Positions 1 through 9,742 of a DNA stretch of 64,000 nucleotides are shown in pieces (the stretch's first letter is position 1; every line of letters begins with the position of its first letter). Origin of the DNA: Nitrospira sp. MA-1 (GTDB lineage: Bacteria > Nitrospirota > Nitrospiria > Nitrospirales > UBA8639). The notes beneath the pieces were generated by a model. That model saw nothing but the letters and a program-made list of their open reading frames with translations. It ran no database searches and was not told the DNA's origin. Both the position numbers and the translations under genes were made by a program. The DNA is taken from assembly GCA_032139905.1 (NCBI GenBank), contig JAQJDB010000007.1, positions 1,674,001 through 1,738,000 on the forward strand, read 5' to 3'.

Positions 1-583
1 CATCCAGACTGGTCAAGGTGCAGGATTGCGCTTCCTCAAATCGTCGTTGACTCAAATATAACCGCGCCATCATACGAAAGACATCGGATTGCCCGGCCTC
101 ATTTCCGACCCGACGCATCAGGATTAATGATTCTTGATAGTAGGCGAGCGCTTCTCCTTCCTTGCCGGTTTCCCTCGCAACTAATCCCAAATCAGAAAGT
201 AAAACTGCCTTTCCGGCATAGTCGGACAACTGATTCATTAAATCCAAGGCCTCTAAATAATAGGCCTGGGCTCGTTCCCATTCTCCAGCATCGGCCGAAA
301 GATTCCCCAAATTGGCTAAAGTCGTACTAATTCCCCGATCATCACCAAGAATTTTCTGAAGTTCTAACACCTCACTATAATACGCTCTGGCTTGTTCCCG
401 GCGACCACTCACTGCGCAAATATTACCAAGATTGCCCAGTGTGGTGGCCAAAGATCGTTGGTCTCCATTTTGACGATCAACCTCCAGGGCCTGCGCATAA
501 TATTGAAAAGCTTCGGTATAGAAGCCTTTCGAAAAGTGCTGATTGCCTAAAGAATTGAGATTGGCGGATTGAGACCAGGCCAT
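1..583 (-). CDS. TPR-repeat protein, 3' end outside window
   Basis: The frame is open from an ATG at 583 to the window edge (194 codons), so the C-terminal part is missing. The translation is made of about five 40-residue tetratricopeptide units, each with a pattern like LGNLG followed by A..YY..AL. This is the long TPR type found in LGN/kinesin-light-chain-like and bacterial scaffold proteins. Such repeats bind partner proteins; no catalytic domain is visible in the part present, and one may lie beyond the edge. The start lacks a strong Shine-Dalgarno sequence, so an upstream start is possible. It is the last gene of the minus-strand run and lies 63 bp after the MBL-fold gene. The TPR assignment is firm and the role unknown. 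Confidence 0.8.
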   Translation of the reverse strand, partial: MAWSQSANLNSLGNQHFSKGFYTEAFQYYAQALEVDRQNGDQRSLATTLGNLGNICAVSGRREQARAYYSEVLELQKILGDDRGISTTLANLGNLSADAGEWERAQAYYLEALDLMNQLSDYAGKAVLLSDLGLVARETGKEGEALAYYQESLILMRRVGNEAGQSDVFRMMARLYLSQRRFEEAQSCTLTSLD

Positions 584-646
584 ACATAGTCACTCGGCGT
601 CACAGGACAGAAAAAATCTTCATGCCATTCTATAATATTGATTGAT

Positions 647-1246
647 TCAATTATCTACCAAGAGGTCTTCAAGTGCGGGCTTTGCCCCAGTGAGGATGGA
701 AGTGCCATCTCCAACAAGGAGACTGTCAAACGTATATTTTAATAACCTACGAAGTCCTTCACGGGCTAGGAGGATGTTCTCATATTTCTCTGGAGGTAAT
801 AGCCGTAGTGCACCTGCTGGATCCCCAATGATTCCATCTCCAACAATAAGCACACCCTTGCCTTGCTGCAAGAATAAGGCGCTTTCCCCTGGAGATTTTT
901 GATCGGAAAGTTGAACAACCCAAATTCCCCCTGGAAGCAATTCACCGTCTTTGAAGGTTTTATCAATGGGCAGCGTCATTTCTTTGGCATCCAATTCCGG
1001 AGCCATCACCTGACATTTAAAGGTTTTACTGAAGTTGGCCGCTTCCCGTTCATGATCCCGATTAGTCAATATAATATAATCCGGAGACCCTCCCCGCTGC
1101 GTCATGGCCATATCACCTGCGCTCATGGATGGGGGGTCGACTAGTATCCGATGTTCCCCCACGGCTAATAAATGTCCGTTAAAATTAATCTGTTTTTCTT
1201 CACAGAACCAAGACCATTCAGAAATATTGGGTAGAATGGTTTTCAT
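647..1246 (-). CDS. Divergent metallo-beta-lactamase-fold protein
   Basis: The 199-aa protein follows the order of the MBL fold: an N-terminal hairpin, a GEHRILVDPP strand-loop, then YIILTNRDHERE where canonical members carry THxHxDH, and later VLIVGDGIIGDP near the position of the metal-bridging Asp. The first two His of the metal motif are replaced by Asn and Asp, so metal binding is doubtful or altered. Known family members are hydrolases or oxidoreductases acting on diverse substrates; none can be assigned here. Its ATG overlaps the stop of the 79-aa gene by 4 bp (ATGA), which suggests translational coupling. Cytoplasmic: no signal peptide. Fold call fairly confident, function unknown. 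Confidence 0.6.
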   Translation of the reverse strand: MKTILPNISEWSWFCEEKQINFNGHLLAVGEHRILVDPPSMSAGDMAMTQRGGSPDYIILTNRDHEREAANFSKTFKCQVMAPELDAKEMTLPIDKTFKDGELLPGGIWVVQLSDQKSPGESALFLQQGKGVLIVGDGIIGDPAGALRLLPPEKYENILLAREGLRRLLKYTFDSLLVGDGTSILTGAKPALEDLLVDN

Positions 1247-1482
1247 AAGGTTTCCAGGGTTTCTTGAAGAAGAGTTGTGATTTTGGTTTGAACGCCAGAT
1301 TCTTCTGGAAGGTCCAACATATCATCCTCATGGATTGTAATAAATTTACGATTGGGGCCCTTCGTAAGGGAAATGAGTAAAAGACTGCGCGAAGGAGTGG
1401 TCGGGATGACTACTTCCACAGAGGAATCCAGAGTATTCACTATCTCAAGAAATTTTTGTTTTCCGTCTTCTAATTCGTCCAT
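1243..1482 (-). CDS. Hypothetical 79-aa protein
   Basis: A short acidic soluble protein with no signal peptide or membrane segment. I do not recognise the family. It begins MDELEDGKQKF and ends in a Thr/Leu-rich helix. It is placed between the TlpA-like gene and the MBL-fold gene, and its stop overlaps the start of the MBL gene by 4 bp, so the two are very likely co-translated and may act together. Support for it being real is the overlap and its tight packing on the coding strand. Function cannot be inferred. Confidence 0.6.
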   Translation of the reverse strand: MDELEDGKQKFLEIVNTLDSSVEVVIPTTPSRSLLLISLTKGPNRKFITIHEDDMLDLPEESGVQTKITTLLQETLETL

Positions 1483-1527
1483 AGTGCCCTAACATCGGTT
1501 CAAGAATGCGTAAAAAGAGTCCTCAAC

Positions 1528-2082
1528 CTACATGGTCGAGGGAGTAGACGGTGACTCCAATAATTTCTCCACTTCCTGCAGAATCGCTTCATGTCCGGCT
1601 AATGTGCCGTCGGTAAAGAAATTCCCTACGCGCTGCCAACGGATGAGGCCATGTTGATCAATAACATACACGTTGGGAATAAATTTTCCCCCGCCATAGA
1701 GTTTGTCTGTTTTTTTCTCGGGGTCTAGGAGATAGGGATACGTCACCTTCACCGGGAATCCTTGTAAGAATTCCCTGACATCGGCCATGGAGTCTCCAGA
1801 GGAATTGACTCCGATCACCGCTACAGGCTTGTCTTTTATGGCCTCATGCACCATCTGCAAATTGGTGCTTTGGATTAAACACGGCTCGCAAATATGAAAG
1901 AGTCCTAGAACCACGACCTTCCCCTTAAACTGCTCAAGAGATAGAGTTTGTCCATCCAGACCCGTCAGTGAGAAATTTGGAGCGGACTCACCGACTTTAA
2001 AAAAACTTCCCGCGTGTGAGATGAAACTGGTACCCAGTATTAATATGGCTACAATCAGTACCTGATGAATATTTTTTTTCAT
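1528..2082 (-). CDS. TlpA/ResA-like thiol-disulfide redoxin
   Basis: The 184-aa protein has a Sec signal peptide (MKKN, then a hydrophobic stretch, cut near SHAG at about residue 25) and an AhpC/TSA-TlpA thioredoxin fold. The active site is CEPC (Cys65, Cys68), preceded by the expected VVVLGLFHI strand. Family members reduce disulfides in the periplasm, for example in cytochrome c maturation or copper-site assembly; the particular client here is unknown. The ATG at 2082 is chosen because AGGAGG lies just upstream. An in-frame ATG at 2109 would add nine residues before the signal and has no comparable site. It is transcribed with the 79-aa and MBL-fold genes downstream. Confidence 0.85.
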   Translation of the reverse strand: MKKNIHQVLIVAILILGTSFISHAGSFFKVGESAPNFSLTGLDGQTLSLEQFKGKVVVLGLFHICEPCLIQSTNLQMVHEAIKDKPVAVIGVNSSGDSMADVREFLQGFPVKVTYPYLLDPEKKTDKLYGGGKFIPNVYVIDQHGLIRWQRVGNFFTDGTLAGHEAILQEVEKLLESPSTPSTM

Positions 2083-2194
2083 AGGTTCCTCCTGTTCATG
2101 GTGCCTCATAAGGCATATAACGAGAGATTCAATCTTCCCATCCCTGAAAGCCTACCACATGAATTTTTGGGGCGGCAACAAAACAGAAAGACAT

Positions 2195-3646
2195 TTAGGA
2201 GTGAGAGAGTTGATCTGGTTCGAATAAGCCGAGTTGAAGTTGTTCGGCTTTTGTCAACATGATGGGATAATTATCCGTAAAACAGGCATTGCAATAATGA
2301 TTAGAAAAGCCGGGAGCCATTGCTAACATGCCTTCTAGACTAAGGTAGCCTAAGCTATCAGCCGTGACATAACGACGAATTTCCTCAATATTGAGATTTG
2401 CTCCGATGAGTTCCTTTTGTGTCGGCGTATCAATGCCATAAAAACATGGGGCAATGACTGGGGGTGAACTGATGCGCAGGTGAATTTCTCGAGCACCCGC
2501 CTGCCGAAGCATTTTGACAATTTTTCGGCTGGTGGTGCCTCGAACTAGGGAGTCATCCACGACGACTATCCGTTTTCCTTCTAAGACATCGGGAACGGGA
2601 TTTAATTTTAGCCTTACCCCAAAATGACGAATGGCTTGTTCCGGCTCAATGAAGGTCCGTCCCACGTAGTGATTCCTGGTCAGTCCGATCTCAAACGGTA
2701 ACCCCATCCCTTCGGCATAGCCCAAGGCCGCCGGAACACCGGAATCGGGAACCGGAATAACCATGTCTGCGTCCGCTGGACATTCCTTGGCCAATTGACG
2801 TCCAAAGGCTTTGCGAACGGGGTACACGGCATGAGGGCCGAAAATTTTCGAATCGGGTCTGGCAAAATAGACGTATTCAAATACACATTGGGCATGCGGC
2901 CGTTCCAGAAACGGATGATATGAGGTCATTTCTGAATCGTGAATGACGACGATTTCTCCTGGTTCAACTTCACGAACGAATTTGGCATCAATCAGATCGA
3001 ATGCGCAGGTCTCGGAGGCCACAACCCAACTGCCCTTATAACGCCCTAAACAGAGCGGGCGAAAACCAAACGGATCGCGGGCTGCAATTAAATGATTATC
3101 AGTCAATAGCACCAAAGAAAAGGCTCCTCGAACCAAACTTAATGCGTCAATCACCCGATTGACGATGGTATCCCCTTTTGAATGGGCAATTAAATGGATG
3201 ATGACCTCGCTATCAGAATCCGATTGAAAAATAGCGCCATAGGCCTCGAGTTCACCACGAAGCACACCCGCGTTAATTAAATTCCCATTGTGGGCTAATG
3301 CCAAATTTCCAAAGGCAAAATTGACGGTCAAGGGTTGAACATTTTGCAACTGTCCACTGCCAGCCGTGGAGTATCGATTGTGGCCGATCGCTTTCGTGCC
3401 TGGAAGTTCGCGTAACGTTTTCTTTGAATAAATATCGGCAACAAGGCCTAACCCTTTTTTTTGAAAGAATTGCTCCCCATCCGAAGACACAATTCCGGAG
3501 CCTTCCTGCCCTCGGTGTTGTAAGGCATAGAGGCCGAGATAGGTCAGGTTGGCGGCTTCCTTCGACCCCGCAATCCCGAAGACAGCACATTCTTCATGAA
3601 ACCCGTCTGAGGATGGCATGTCCGGCACCATGGGCAACTTTCTCAT
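2195..3646 (-). CDS. purF: Amidophosphoribosyltransferase
   Basis: Catalyses the first step of purine synthesis, making 5-phosphoribosylamine from PRPP and glutamine. The N-terminal class II glutaminase domain begins at Cys20 (ECAVFGIAG), which should become the N-terminal nucleophile after removal of a 19-residue propeptide. GHNRYST and RDPFGFRPL follow. The C-terminal phosphoribosyltransferase domain has the PRPP loop VVVDDSLVRGTTS. At 483 aa it is full length. GAGGATCTC precedes the ATG. It lies 79 bp downstream of purL in the same direction, as in many purine clusters. The cysteine pattern (CNACF near the C-terminus) suggests the Fe-S containing type found in Bacillus, although I have not mapped all ligands. 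Confidence 0.97.
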   Translation of the reverse strand: MRKLPMVPDMPSSDGFHEECAVFGIAGSKEAANLTYLGLYALQHRGQEGSGIVSSDGEQFFQKKGLGLVADIYSKKTLRELPGTKAIGHNRYSTAGSGQLQNVQPLTVNFAFGNLALAHNGNLINAGVLRGELEAYGAIFQSDSDSEVIIHLIAHSKGDTIVNRVIDALSLVRGAFSLVLLTDNHLIAARDPFGFRPLCLGRYKGSWVVASETCAFDLIDAKFVREVEPGEIVVIHDSEMTSYHPFLERPHAQCVFEYVYFARPDSKIFGPHAVYPVRKAFGRQLAKECPADADMVIPVPDSGVPAALGYAEGMGLPFEIGLTRNHYVGRTFIEPEQAIRHFGVRLKLNPVPDVLEGKRIVVVDDSLVRGTTSRKIVKMLRQAGAREIHLRISSPPVIAPCFYGIDTPTQKELIGANLNIEEIRRYVTADSLGYLSLEGMLAMAPGFSNHYCNACFTDNYPIMLTKAEQLQLGLFEPDQLSHS

Positions 3647-3725
3647 GAGATCCTCACATAGGCCAGATCTGCCTGATCAACCAGAAGGGCCGACAATGTC
3701 CAATACATCCAGGACCAAACTATTA

Positions 3726-5999
3726 TCACGATTCTTCTGTTCCTAATTGGCGTGCGAGACTGTGATGCCATGCACTTCCCATTTCGGAAAGGGACAGGCT
3801 TATTTGAGACACGGGCTGGTCATTGCCTCCACGGACAGTGATGTCCATATTTTCCTGAGTGACCTGTCCCAATTCTATGCTCGGGACTCCGAAGCCTTCA
3901 ACCAACTCTCTTACTCGCTTAATATTCTCGGGTTTTATGGAAATGACAACCCGTGAAGGACTTTCTCCAAAAAGCAGGGCGTCTAGACGCAGGCGATCTT
4001 GAGTCAGTATAACAGTTGCTCCGAATGGGGCGGAAGGATGCGTCAGACAGCACTCGGCTAATGTCACGAGTAATCCACCTTCCGAGCAATCGTGCGCTGA
4101 TTGCACCAGCCCATCCTGTATCAATGAAAGAAGGCAGGAGTGGAGGGCCTTTTCCCGGTCCATATCCAACCAGGGGGGATTGCCTTGTTCACGTGAATGG
4201 ATAACCTTAAGGTATTCTGTCCCGCCCAAGTCCTCCTTTGTCTCTCCCAGCAGGAGAATCTGATCGCCTGATTGCTTGAACCATTGAGTGATAATGTTTT
4301 CCGGGCGCTCAATGAGTCCGACCATTCCTACAATCGGGGTGGGATAGATAGAGAGTCCATTCGTTTCGTTATAAAAACTGACGTTCCCGCTCACAACAGG
4401 AATTTCGAATGTTCGACAGGCGTCGGCGATCCCTTCGACGGCCATGATAAATTGCCACATGATGTCAGGACGCTCAGGATTGCCGAAATTCAGACAGTCG
4501 GTGACCCCGATCGGTAGGGCGCCCGCACAGACTAAGTTCCGCGCGGCTTCAGCAACCGCTAATCCTCCTCCCAAATAGGGATTCAGCAGACAAAAGCGAC
4601 TATTGCCATCCGTCGTCATGGCCAGGGCTTTGGAGGTTCCTTTTATGCGAACTACGGCGGAATCGGATCCAGGGCACACCACGGTATTAGTTCCTACCAT
4701 ATGATCATATTGCCGAAACACCCAACGTTTGCTGGCGATGGTTGGTGAAGCTAAGAGTTTCAGTAATACCTCAGCAGGGTCTTTAACGTCAGGAAGAGCG
4801 TCAATATTTAAGGACTGCAAAAACTCTTGATACTGAGGTGGTACGGCAGGACGTTCATAGCGTGGACCTTCCTCGGCGAGGGCATGAGCGGGTATTTCAG
4901 CCACAATCTCATGGCCTTCTCTGATTCGAAGGAATCCATCATCCGTCACACGTCCGACCACTGCGGCATCAATGCCCCATTTCCGGCAGATGGCAAGAAC
5001 TGCCTCTTCCTTGCCAGGTTGAGCCACCAGCAACATCCTCTCCTGAGATTCCGATAACAGAATCTCATAGGGAGTCATGTGCGGTTCACGGCGAGGGACT
5101 TTAACTAAGTCCATGTCAATACCGGTTCCGGCGCGGGAGGCCATTTCACAGGACGAACTGGTGAGCCCAGCGGCCCCCATGTCTTGAATCCCGACCAACA
5201 GGTCCTGTTCCAAAAATTCAAGGCACGCTTCAAGTAATAGTTTTTCTAGAAATGGATCTCCTACTTGTACATTCGGACGTTTTTTTTCTGAGGCATCATC
5301 AAAACTATCAGAGGCCATGGTGGCGCCATGAATCCCGTCCCGTCCTGTTTTGGCACCAATGTAAAGCACTTGATTTCCAGCACCTTTGGCTAAGCCCCGC
5401 AGGAGACGATCTTTTTTTACGATGCCCAGACAAAAGACATTCACCAGTGGATTTTTTGAATAAATATCGTTAAATGTAATTTCCCCACCTACCGTGGGCA
5501 CCCCCATGCAGTTCCCATAGGAAGAAATCCCGGAAACGACTCCTTTGAGGATATGCCGGTTCTTTGGCAGGTCCAATTCACCGAATCGCAGGGAATTCAA
5601 TAACGCAATCGGGCGTGCTCCCATGGTAAAGATATCGCGTAGAATCCCCCCGACACCGGTGGCCGCCCCTTGAAATGGTTCAATATATGACGGATGATTG
5701 TGCGATTCCATTTTGAAGACTGCCGCAAGTCCTTCTCCAATATCCACGGCGCCAGCGTTTTCCCCAGGCCCTTGAACCACACGCTCCCCCTCGGTCGGAA
5801 ATCGTTTCAAATGAATGCGTGAACTCTTATAACTGCAGTGTTCACTCCACATTACAGAAAAGATGCCCAACTCAGTGAGATTCGGCTCACGACCCAGGTG
5901 CTTGAGGATTTGCTGATACTCATCCTCGGACAGACCATGCTGTTCAATAATTTTTGAGGTAAGCGGTATATGCGGCGAAGCTTTTGAGTCCTGTGTCAT
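3726..5999 (-). CDS. purL: Phosphoribosylformylglycinamidine synthase subunit PurL (short form)
   Basis: At 757 aa this is the small PurL of the three-part FGAM synthase, which needs PurQ as glutaminase and PurS as linker; both are encoded about 0.5-1.5 kb upstream. Recognisable motifs include the early [11 protein letters not shown], the ATP-site [23 protein letters not shown], and the repeated AIR-synthase-like fold in the second half ([17 protein letters not shown]). The reaction converts FGAR to FGAM with ATP and ammonia channelled from PurQ. The gene is split from purQ by a DUF433 gene and 209 bp, so it may have its own promoter. It is followed by purF. Confidence 0.97.
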   Translation of the reverse strand: MTQDSKASPHIPLTSKIIEQHGLSEDEYQQILKHLGREPNLTELGIFSVMWSEHCSYKSSRIHLKRFPTEGERVVQGPGENAGAVDIGEGLAAVFKMESHNHPSYIEPFQGAATGVGGILRDIFTMGARPIALLNSLRFGELDLPKNRHILKGVVSGISSYGNCMGVPTVGGEITFNDIYSKNPLVNVFCLGIVKKDRLLRGLAKGAGNQVLYIGAKTGRDGIHGATMASDSFDDASEKKRPNVQVGDPFLEKLLLEACLEFLEQDLLVGIQDMGAAGLTSSSCEMASRAGTGIDMDLVKVPRREPHMTPYEILLSESQERMLLVAQPGKEEAVLAICRKWGIDAAVVGRVTDDGFLRIREGHEIVAEIPAHALAEEGPRYERPAVPPQYQEFLQSLNIDALPDVKDPAEVLLKLLASPTIASKRWVFRQYDHMVGTNTVVCPGSDSAVVRIKGTSKALAMTTDGNSRFCLLNPYLGGGLAVAEAARNLVCAGALPIGVTDCLNFGNPERPDIMWQFIMAVEGIADACRTFEIPVVSGNVSFYNETNGLSIYPTPIVGMVGLIERPENIITQWFKQSGDQILLLGETKEDLGGTEYLKVIHSREQGNPPWLDMDREKALHSCLLSLIQDGLVQSAHDCSEGGLLVTLAECCLTHPSAPFGATVILTQDRLRLDALLFGESPSRVVISIKPENIKRVRELVEGFGVPSIELGQVTQENMDITVRGGNDQPVSQISLSLSEMGSAWHHSLARQLGTEES

Positions 6000-6208
6000 A
6001 ACAATTCAATTATCCTGAGGTGTGCTTTTCTCAATAGATAAATAGCGGATGAGAAAGGTCAAAAACTAAACATGATACTAAAAATTTAGAAACAAACCGA
6101 TGAGGTTCATTTCCTCAACGCTTACAGATATGTAAATGGGAAAGCTAGGAAAGCCGCTATTTTGATGAAAGGTAATTTAGCATAAACACAATCATACTGT
6201 CCTGTGGG

Positions 6209-6466
6209 TTAATGCCCCGAAGGAAGGCGAAGGGGTAAATGGTCCGTCACATACGAAGCATATCGCAATGCAGTGAGGATCTGTTCATATGTCAGATTCA
6301 ACGCTTCTTGAACATCATCGAATGATTTTCCAATGCCAAGGGTTCCTACAATGGTGGCCACGTCAACGGCGGTGCCTGCCACGCATGGTTTCCCGTGGCA
6401 AATGTCTGAGGTCATCGTAATTCCGGGAAAAACTTCCATGGTGGGCTCAACAGGCAAGGAAAGCAC
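6209..6466 (-). CDS. DUF433 antitoxin-like protein
   Basis: The core reads as a DUF433 domain: ICHGKPCVAGTAVDVATIV, then a helix pair ending LTYEQILTALRYA. DUF433 proteins resemble a small winged helix and are often VapB45-type antitoxins, but no toxin-like gene lies next to this one. The frame can start at a GTG (6466) or at an ATG (6439, MEVFPGI); neither has a strong ribosome-binding site, and the shorter form begins closer to the conserved core. It lies 22 bp downstream of purQ and 209 bp upstream of purL, an unexpected guest in the purine cluster. Family call confident; function unknown. Confidence 0.72.
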   Translation of the reverse strand: MLSLPVEPTMEVFPGITMTSDICHGKPCVAGTAVDVATIVGTLGIGKSFDDVQEALNLTYEQILTALRYASYVTDHLPLRLPSGH

Positions 6467-6488
6467 TGACTGATTAGTGTCATGTAGG

Positions 6489-7202
6489 TTATACAGTTTG
6501 GGGTGTTTTGTGTTTATCCAATGCTGAAATCATTGATCGAAAAATATACAACCCATCCTCATTATTGAGAAGGTGTTCTGCGCCTCGCTCTGGATGAGGC
6601 ATCAGACCCAGAACGTTCCCGGCCGCATTACGAATTCCCGCAATGCTATCCAGCGATCCATTGGGATTAGCTTGAGAAGTGACTTTGCCTTCACGATCAC
6701 AATATCGAAAAACGATTTGCGCATTGGCCTGCAAGGCGGACAACGTCACTGGGTTCGAATAATAATTTCCTTCAGCATGGGCAATCGGCAACTTCAGAAT
6801 CTGTCCGGGTTCACAGTGATTGGTAAATGGAGTATTCGCGTTTTCTACCCGTATATAGCGGTCTTCGCAAATAAAAGAAAGATCCCGATTACGCAACATG
6901 GCACCGGATAATATTCCAAGCTCCAAAAGCATTTGAAATCCATTGCATATGCCCAAGACCATTCCTCCCCGCCCAGCAAAATCAACGACCGCATCCATGA
7001 TGGGAGAAAATCGGGCTATGGCACCTGTGCGCAGATAGTCCCCATAAGAAAAGCCCCCTGGCAGGATAATGGCATCCATGCCTTTGAGGGATCTCTCTTG
7101 ATGCCAAATAAAATGGGCAGTTTGTTTCATGATCTTCGAAAGGACATATCCACAATCACGATCACAATTGGAGCCGGGAAATACAATGATACCGATGTTC
7201 AT
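6489..7202 (-). CDS. purQ: Phosphoribosylformylglycinamidine synthase glutaminase subunit
   Basis: A class I glutamine amidotransferase of 237 aa that supplies ammonia to PurL. It starts [16 protein letters not shown] as PurQ proteins do, has the nucleophile Cys in [17 protein letters not shown], and ends with the catalytic His-Glu in [21 protein letters not shown] lies at good spacing from the ATG at 7202. purS is directly upstream, consistent with the PurLQS complex. Cytoplasmic. Confidence 0.97.
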   Translation of the reverse strand: MNIGIIVFPGSNCDRDCGYVLSKIMKQTAHFIWHQERSLKGMDAIILPGGFSYGDYLRTGAIARFSPIMDAVVDFAGRGGMVLGICNGFQMLLELGILSGAMLRNRDLSFICEDRYIRVENANTPFTNHCEPGQILKLPIAHAEGNYYSNPVTLSALQANAQIVFRYCDREGKVTSQANPNGSLDSIAGIRNAAGNVLGLMPHPERGAEHLLNNEDGLYIFRSMISALDKHKTPQTV

Positions 7203-7297
7203 ATTGAACTCCCCCTTGTGTCATTACTACTGAGACGAGGGAGCTTAGCCGGGAAAAAATCGAATTTAATCAAGAGAGACAACCGGGAGACCATCAG

Positions 7298-7543
7298 TTA
7301 CGCCTCAATGATCTCGTATTGATAATCTTCAATGACGGTATTGGCAAGCAGTTTTTCGCACATCTCTTTTATACTATTTCCTGCAGATGTCCTGTCTGTT
7401 TCGCAAAGATCCACCTCGATGAATTTCCCTATACGGACCTCTCCAACCGTGTCAAAACCAAGAGTTTGAAGCGATTGTTGAATGGCTCGACCTTGAGGAT
7501 CCAGGATTCCGTTTTTGAGCGTAATGTAAATTTTGGCTTTCAT
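7298..7543 (-). CDS. purS: Phosphoribosylformylglycinamidine synthase subunit PurS
   Basis: An 81-aa protein with the typical PurS core: MKAKIYITLKNGILDPQGRA, LQTLGFDTVGEVRIGKFIE and the C-terminal YEIIE strand. PurS dimers bridge PurL and PurQ. The start at ATG 7543 is chosen because family members begin exactly at MKAK-type sequences; a longer frame to 7627 adds an implausible 28 residues. The ribosome-binding site is weak. It sits 95 bp upstream of purQ and 115 bp downstream of purC. Confidence 0.93.
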   Translation of the reverse strand: MKAKIYITLKNGILDPQGRAIQQSLQTLGFDTVGEVRIGKFIEVDLCETDRTSAGNSIKEMCEKLLANTVIEDYQYEIIEA

Positions 7544-7658
7544 GATTTCACAGAAGACCCGCCACGCATTAGGTGAATAAAGGCTTGACGTCACAGCCAG
7601 GGTTGTTGCCAAGGTGGCTTTTGCCAAAGAACGAGCGCATTATTCGAAATAATGCCAA

Positions 7659-8363
7659 TTATCCGCAAACTCGTTTGAGAACTTCTTGATAGGTTTCCTC
7701 GATCCGTCCCAGATCTTTTCGGAAACGATCCTTATCCATGCGTTCCCCGGTTTGAATATCCCAAAAACGGCACGTGTCCGGGGAAATTTCATCTGCCAAA
7801 ATAATCTGACCGTTCCACAATCCGAATTCTAACTTAAAATCCACCAGCATCATGCCCCTTTTCTGAAAAAAAGGTTTTAACACTTCGTTGATCTTGAGGG
7901 CCTGCTGTCGGAGTTCTTCAACTTGCGGGGGTGTGGCCAATTTAAGCAGGCGAATATGGTCCTCGGAAATCAAAGGGTCGCCCAGCGAATCGTCTTTATA
8001 GAAGAATTCGACTAATGGGGGATCAATGATCAAACCTTCTTCTAACCCCAGACGTTTGACAATGCTGCCGGTGGCTCGATTACGCACCACAACTTCAACT
8101 GGAATAATTTTCACTCGTCGCGTTAACATTTCCCGATCATTGAGTTGCTGGATAAAATGGCTGGGAGTACCCGCTTCAGCAAGGTATTGAAAAAGCGTGG
8201 CGGAGATTTTATTGTTCACCACCCCTTTTTCCAGAATCGTCCCCCGTTTTTGCGCGTTGAAGGCGGTCGCATCATCCTTGAAGTAGTGAATGACTTCGTC
8301 TAATTTTTCGGTCAGGAAAATTTTTTTGGCTTTTCCTTCGTAAAACATATCTCCCTTAGTCAT
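7659..8363 (-). CDS. purC: SAICAR synthase
   Basis: Phosphoribosylaminoimidazole-succinocarboxamide synthase, 234 aa, joins CAIR and aspartate with ATP. It begins MTKGDMFYEGKAKKIF, containing the nucleotide-binding YEGKAK, and has VEVVVRNRATGSIVKR and the signature LVDFKLEFG followed by LADEISPDTCRFWD. Full length. The ATG overlaps the end of purB by 4 bp, so translation of the two is probably coupled. Cytoplasmic. Confidence 0.97.
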   Translation of the reverse strand: MTKGDMFYEGKAKKIFLTEKLDEVIHYFKDDATAFNAQKRGTILEKGVVNNKISATLFQYLAEAGTPSHFIQQLNDREMLTRRVKIIPVEVVVRNRATGSIVKRLGLEEGLIIDPPLVEFFYKDDSLGDPLISEDHIRLLKLATPPQVEELRQQALKINEVLKPFFQKRGMMLVDFKLEFGLWNGQIILADEISPDTCRFWDIQTGERMDKDRFRKDLGRIEETYQEVLKRVCG

Positions 8364-9730
8364 TCTGTCTTCCTCTTTTTGGAGGGTTTTCTTGGATGAG
8401 TGGCTCGGGGTGGCGTTGATCGCTGGCTTTGGGGATTCATTCCAAACACCCGTCTAAAAATCTGCTGCTGGTTTCGCAAATAGGCTCTGGGATTGAAGCA
8501 GGTTGCAATCTCTTTTGCACTCAAGTGTTTGGCAATAAAGGGATCCCCCTCTATAAGAGATTGGAAACTTCCTGCCCCTTTCCAGGCAGCCATTGCCTGT
8601 TGCTGCACATGCTCATAGGCGTTTTTTCTGATTGCACCTTTATCTAACAACGCCAGTAACACTCGTTGCGAGTAGATCAGTCCACCGGTTTGATTCAGAG
8701 TGGCCATCATCCGTTCAGGATAAACCACTAGTTTGGATAACATGTTCGTTAACCGAACCAGCATATAATTGATCAAAATCGTGCTATCCGGAAGAATAAT
8801 CCGCTCAGCAGATGAATGGCTAATGTCCCGTTCATGCCACAAGGCAACATTTTCCATGGCAGCCAGACTGTTACTTCGCACTACCCTGGCAAGACCACAT
8901 AAATTTTCCGAGCTGATCGGATTCCGTTTATGAGGCATGGCGGAAGAGCCTTTTTGGCCTGGCTCAAAGTATTCTTCAGCTTCCAGGACTTCGGTTCTTT
9001 GCAAATGACGAATTTCAATGGCAATTTTTTCAATACTCGCTGCCATCAGTGCCAAGACCGAAAGAAAGGCCGCGTGCCGGTCCCGCTGAAGCACCTGGTT
9101 TGAAATAGGCGCCGGGTTCAACCCTAACCGTTGACAAACGGTTTTTTCGATTGAGGGAGAAAGATGGGCAAATGTGCCCATGGCCCCGGAAAGCTTGCCG
9201 ACAGCAATGTCCACGAACGCCGCCTCTAAGCGGATTTGCTGCCGTTGAAACTCCTGATACCAAATGGCGACCTTCCATGCAAAGGAAATAGGCTCTCCAT
9301 GGATCCCATGGGAACGCCCCACCATCAGCGTATCCTGATGCGCAAAAGCTAAATCCCGCAAGGCACCAAGCAAGGCTTTGACATCCTCACGAATCAATTG
9401 GGCAGCTTCCACTAATTGCAACGAAAGAGACGTATCGACGATATCCGAAGAGGTGAGCCCAACATGCAAAAACCGTCCGTCATTCCCTGCCTGCTCCGCC
9501 ACGGATTCCAGGAAGGCAATAACATCATGTTTTGTGACTTGTTCGATAGCCGCGATTCGTAAAGGATTGACCTTGACCTTTTTTCGAATGCGGGCTGCCA
9601 CACCAGGAGGAATCTGTCTCATTTTTTCCATGGCCTCACACACGGCAAGTTCGACCTCCAACCACAACTCATATTTGTGGGTCTGGGTCCAAACGGCCCC
9701 CATACGGGGTAACGTGTAGCGGTCAATCAT
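8360..9730 (-). CDS. purB: Adenylosuccinate lyase
   Basis: Member of the fumarase/aspartase superfamily acting twice in purine synthesis (SAICAR to AICAR, and adenylosuccinate to AMP). Visible are TSSDIVDTSLSLQL, the catalytic-His region VGRSHGIHGEPISF and the signature loop KGSSAMPHKRNPISSENL. The 456-aa protein is longer than most because of a basic, Pro/Arg/Lys-rich tail of about 25 residues (RATHPRKPSKKRKTE) after the normal end; its purpose is unknown. The gene sits between nusB and purC with almost no intergenic space. Confidence 0.96.
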   Translation of the reverse strand: MIDRYTLPRMGAVWTQTHKYELWLEVELAVCEAMEKMRQIPPGVAARIRKKVKVNPLRIAAIEQVTKHDVIAFLESVAEQAGNDGRFLHVGLTSSDIVDTSLSLQLVEAAQLIREDVKALLGALRDLAFAHQDTLMVGRSHGIHGEPISFAWKVAIWYQEFQRQQIRLEAAFVDIAVGKLSGAMGTFAHLSPSIEKTVCQRLGLNPAPISNQVLQRDRHAAFLSVLALMAASIEKIAIEIRHLQRTEVLEAEEYFEPGQKGSSAMPHKRNPISSENLCGLARVVRSNSLAAMENVALWHERDISHSSAERIILPDSTILINYMLVRLTNMLSKLVVYPERMMATLNQTGGLIYSQRVLLALLDKGAIRKNAYEHVQQQAMAAWKGAGSFQSLIEGDPFIAKHLSAKEIATCFNPRAYLRNQQQIFRRVFGMNPQSQRSTPPRATHPRKPSKKRKTE

Positions 9731-9742
9731 GGGAAAGGACAG

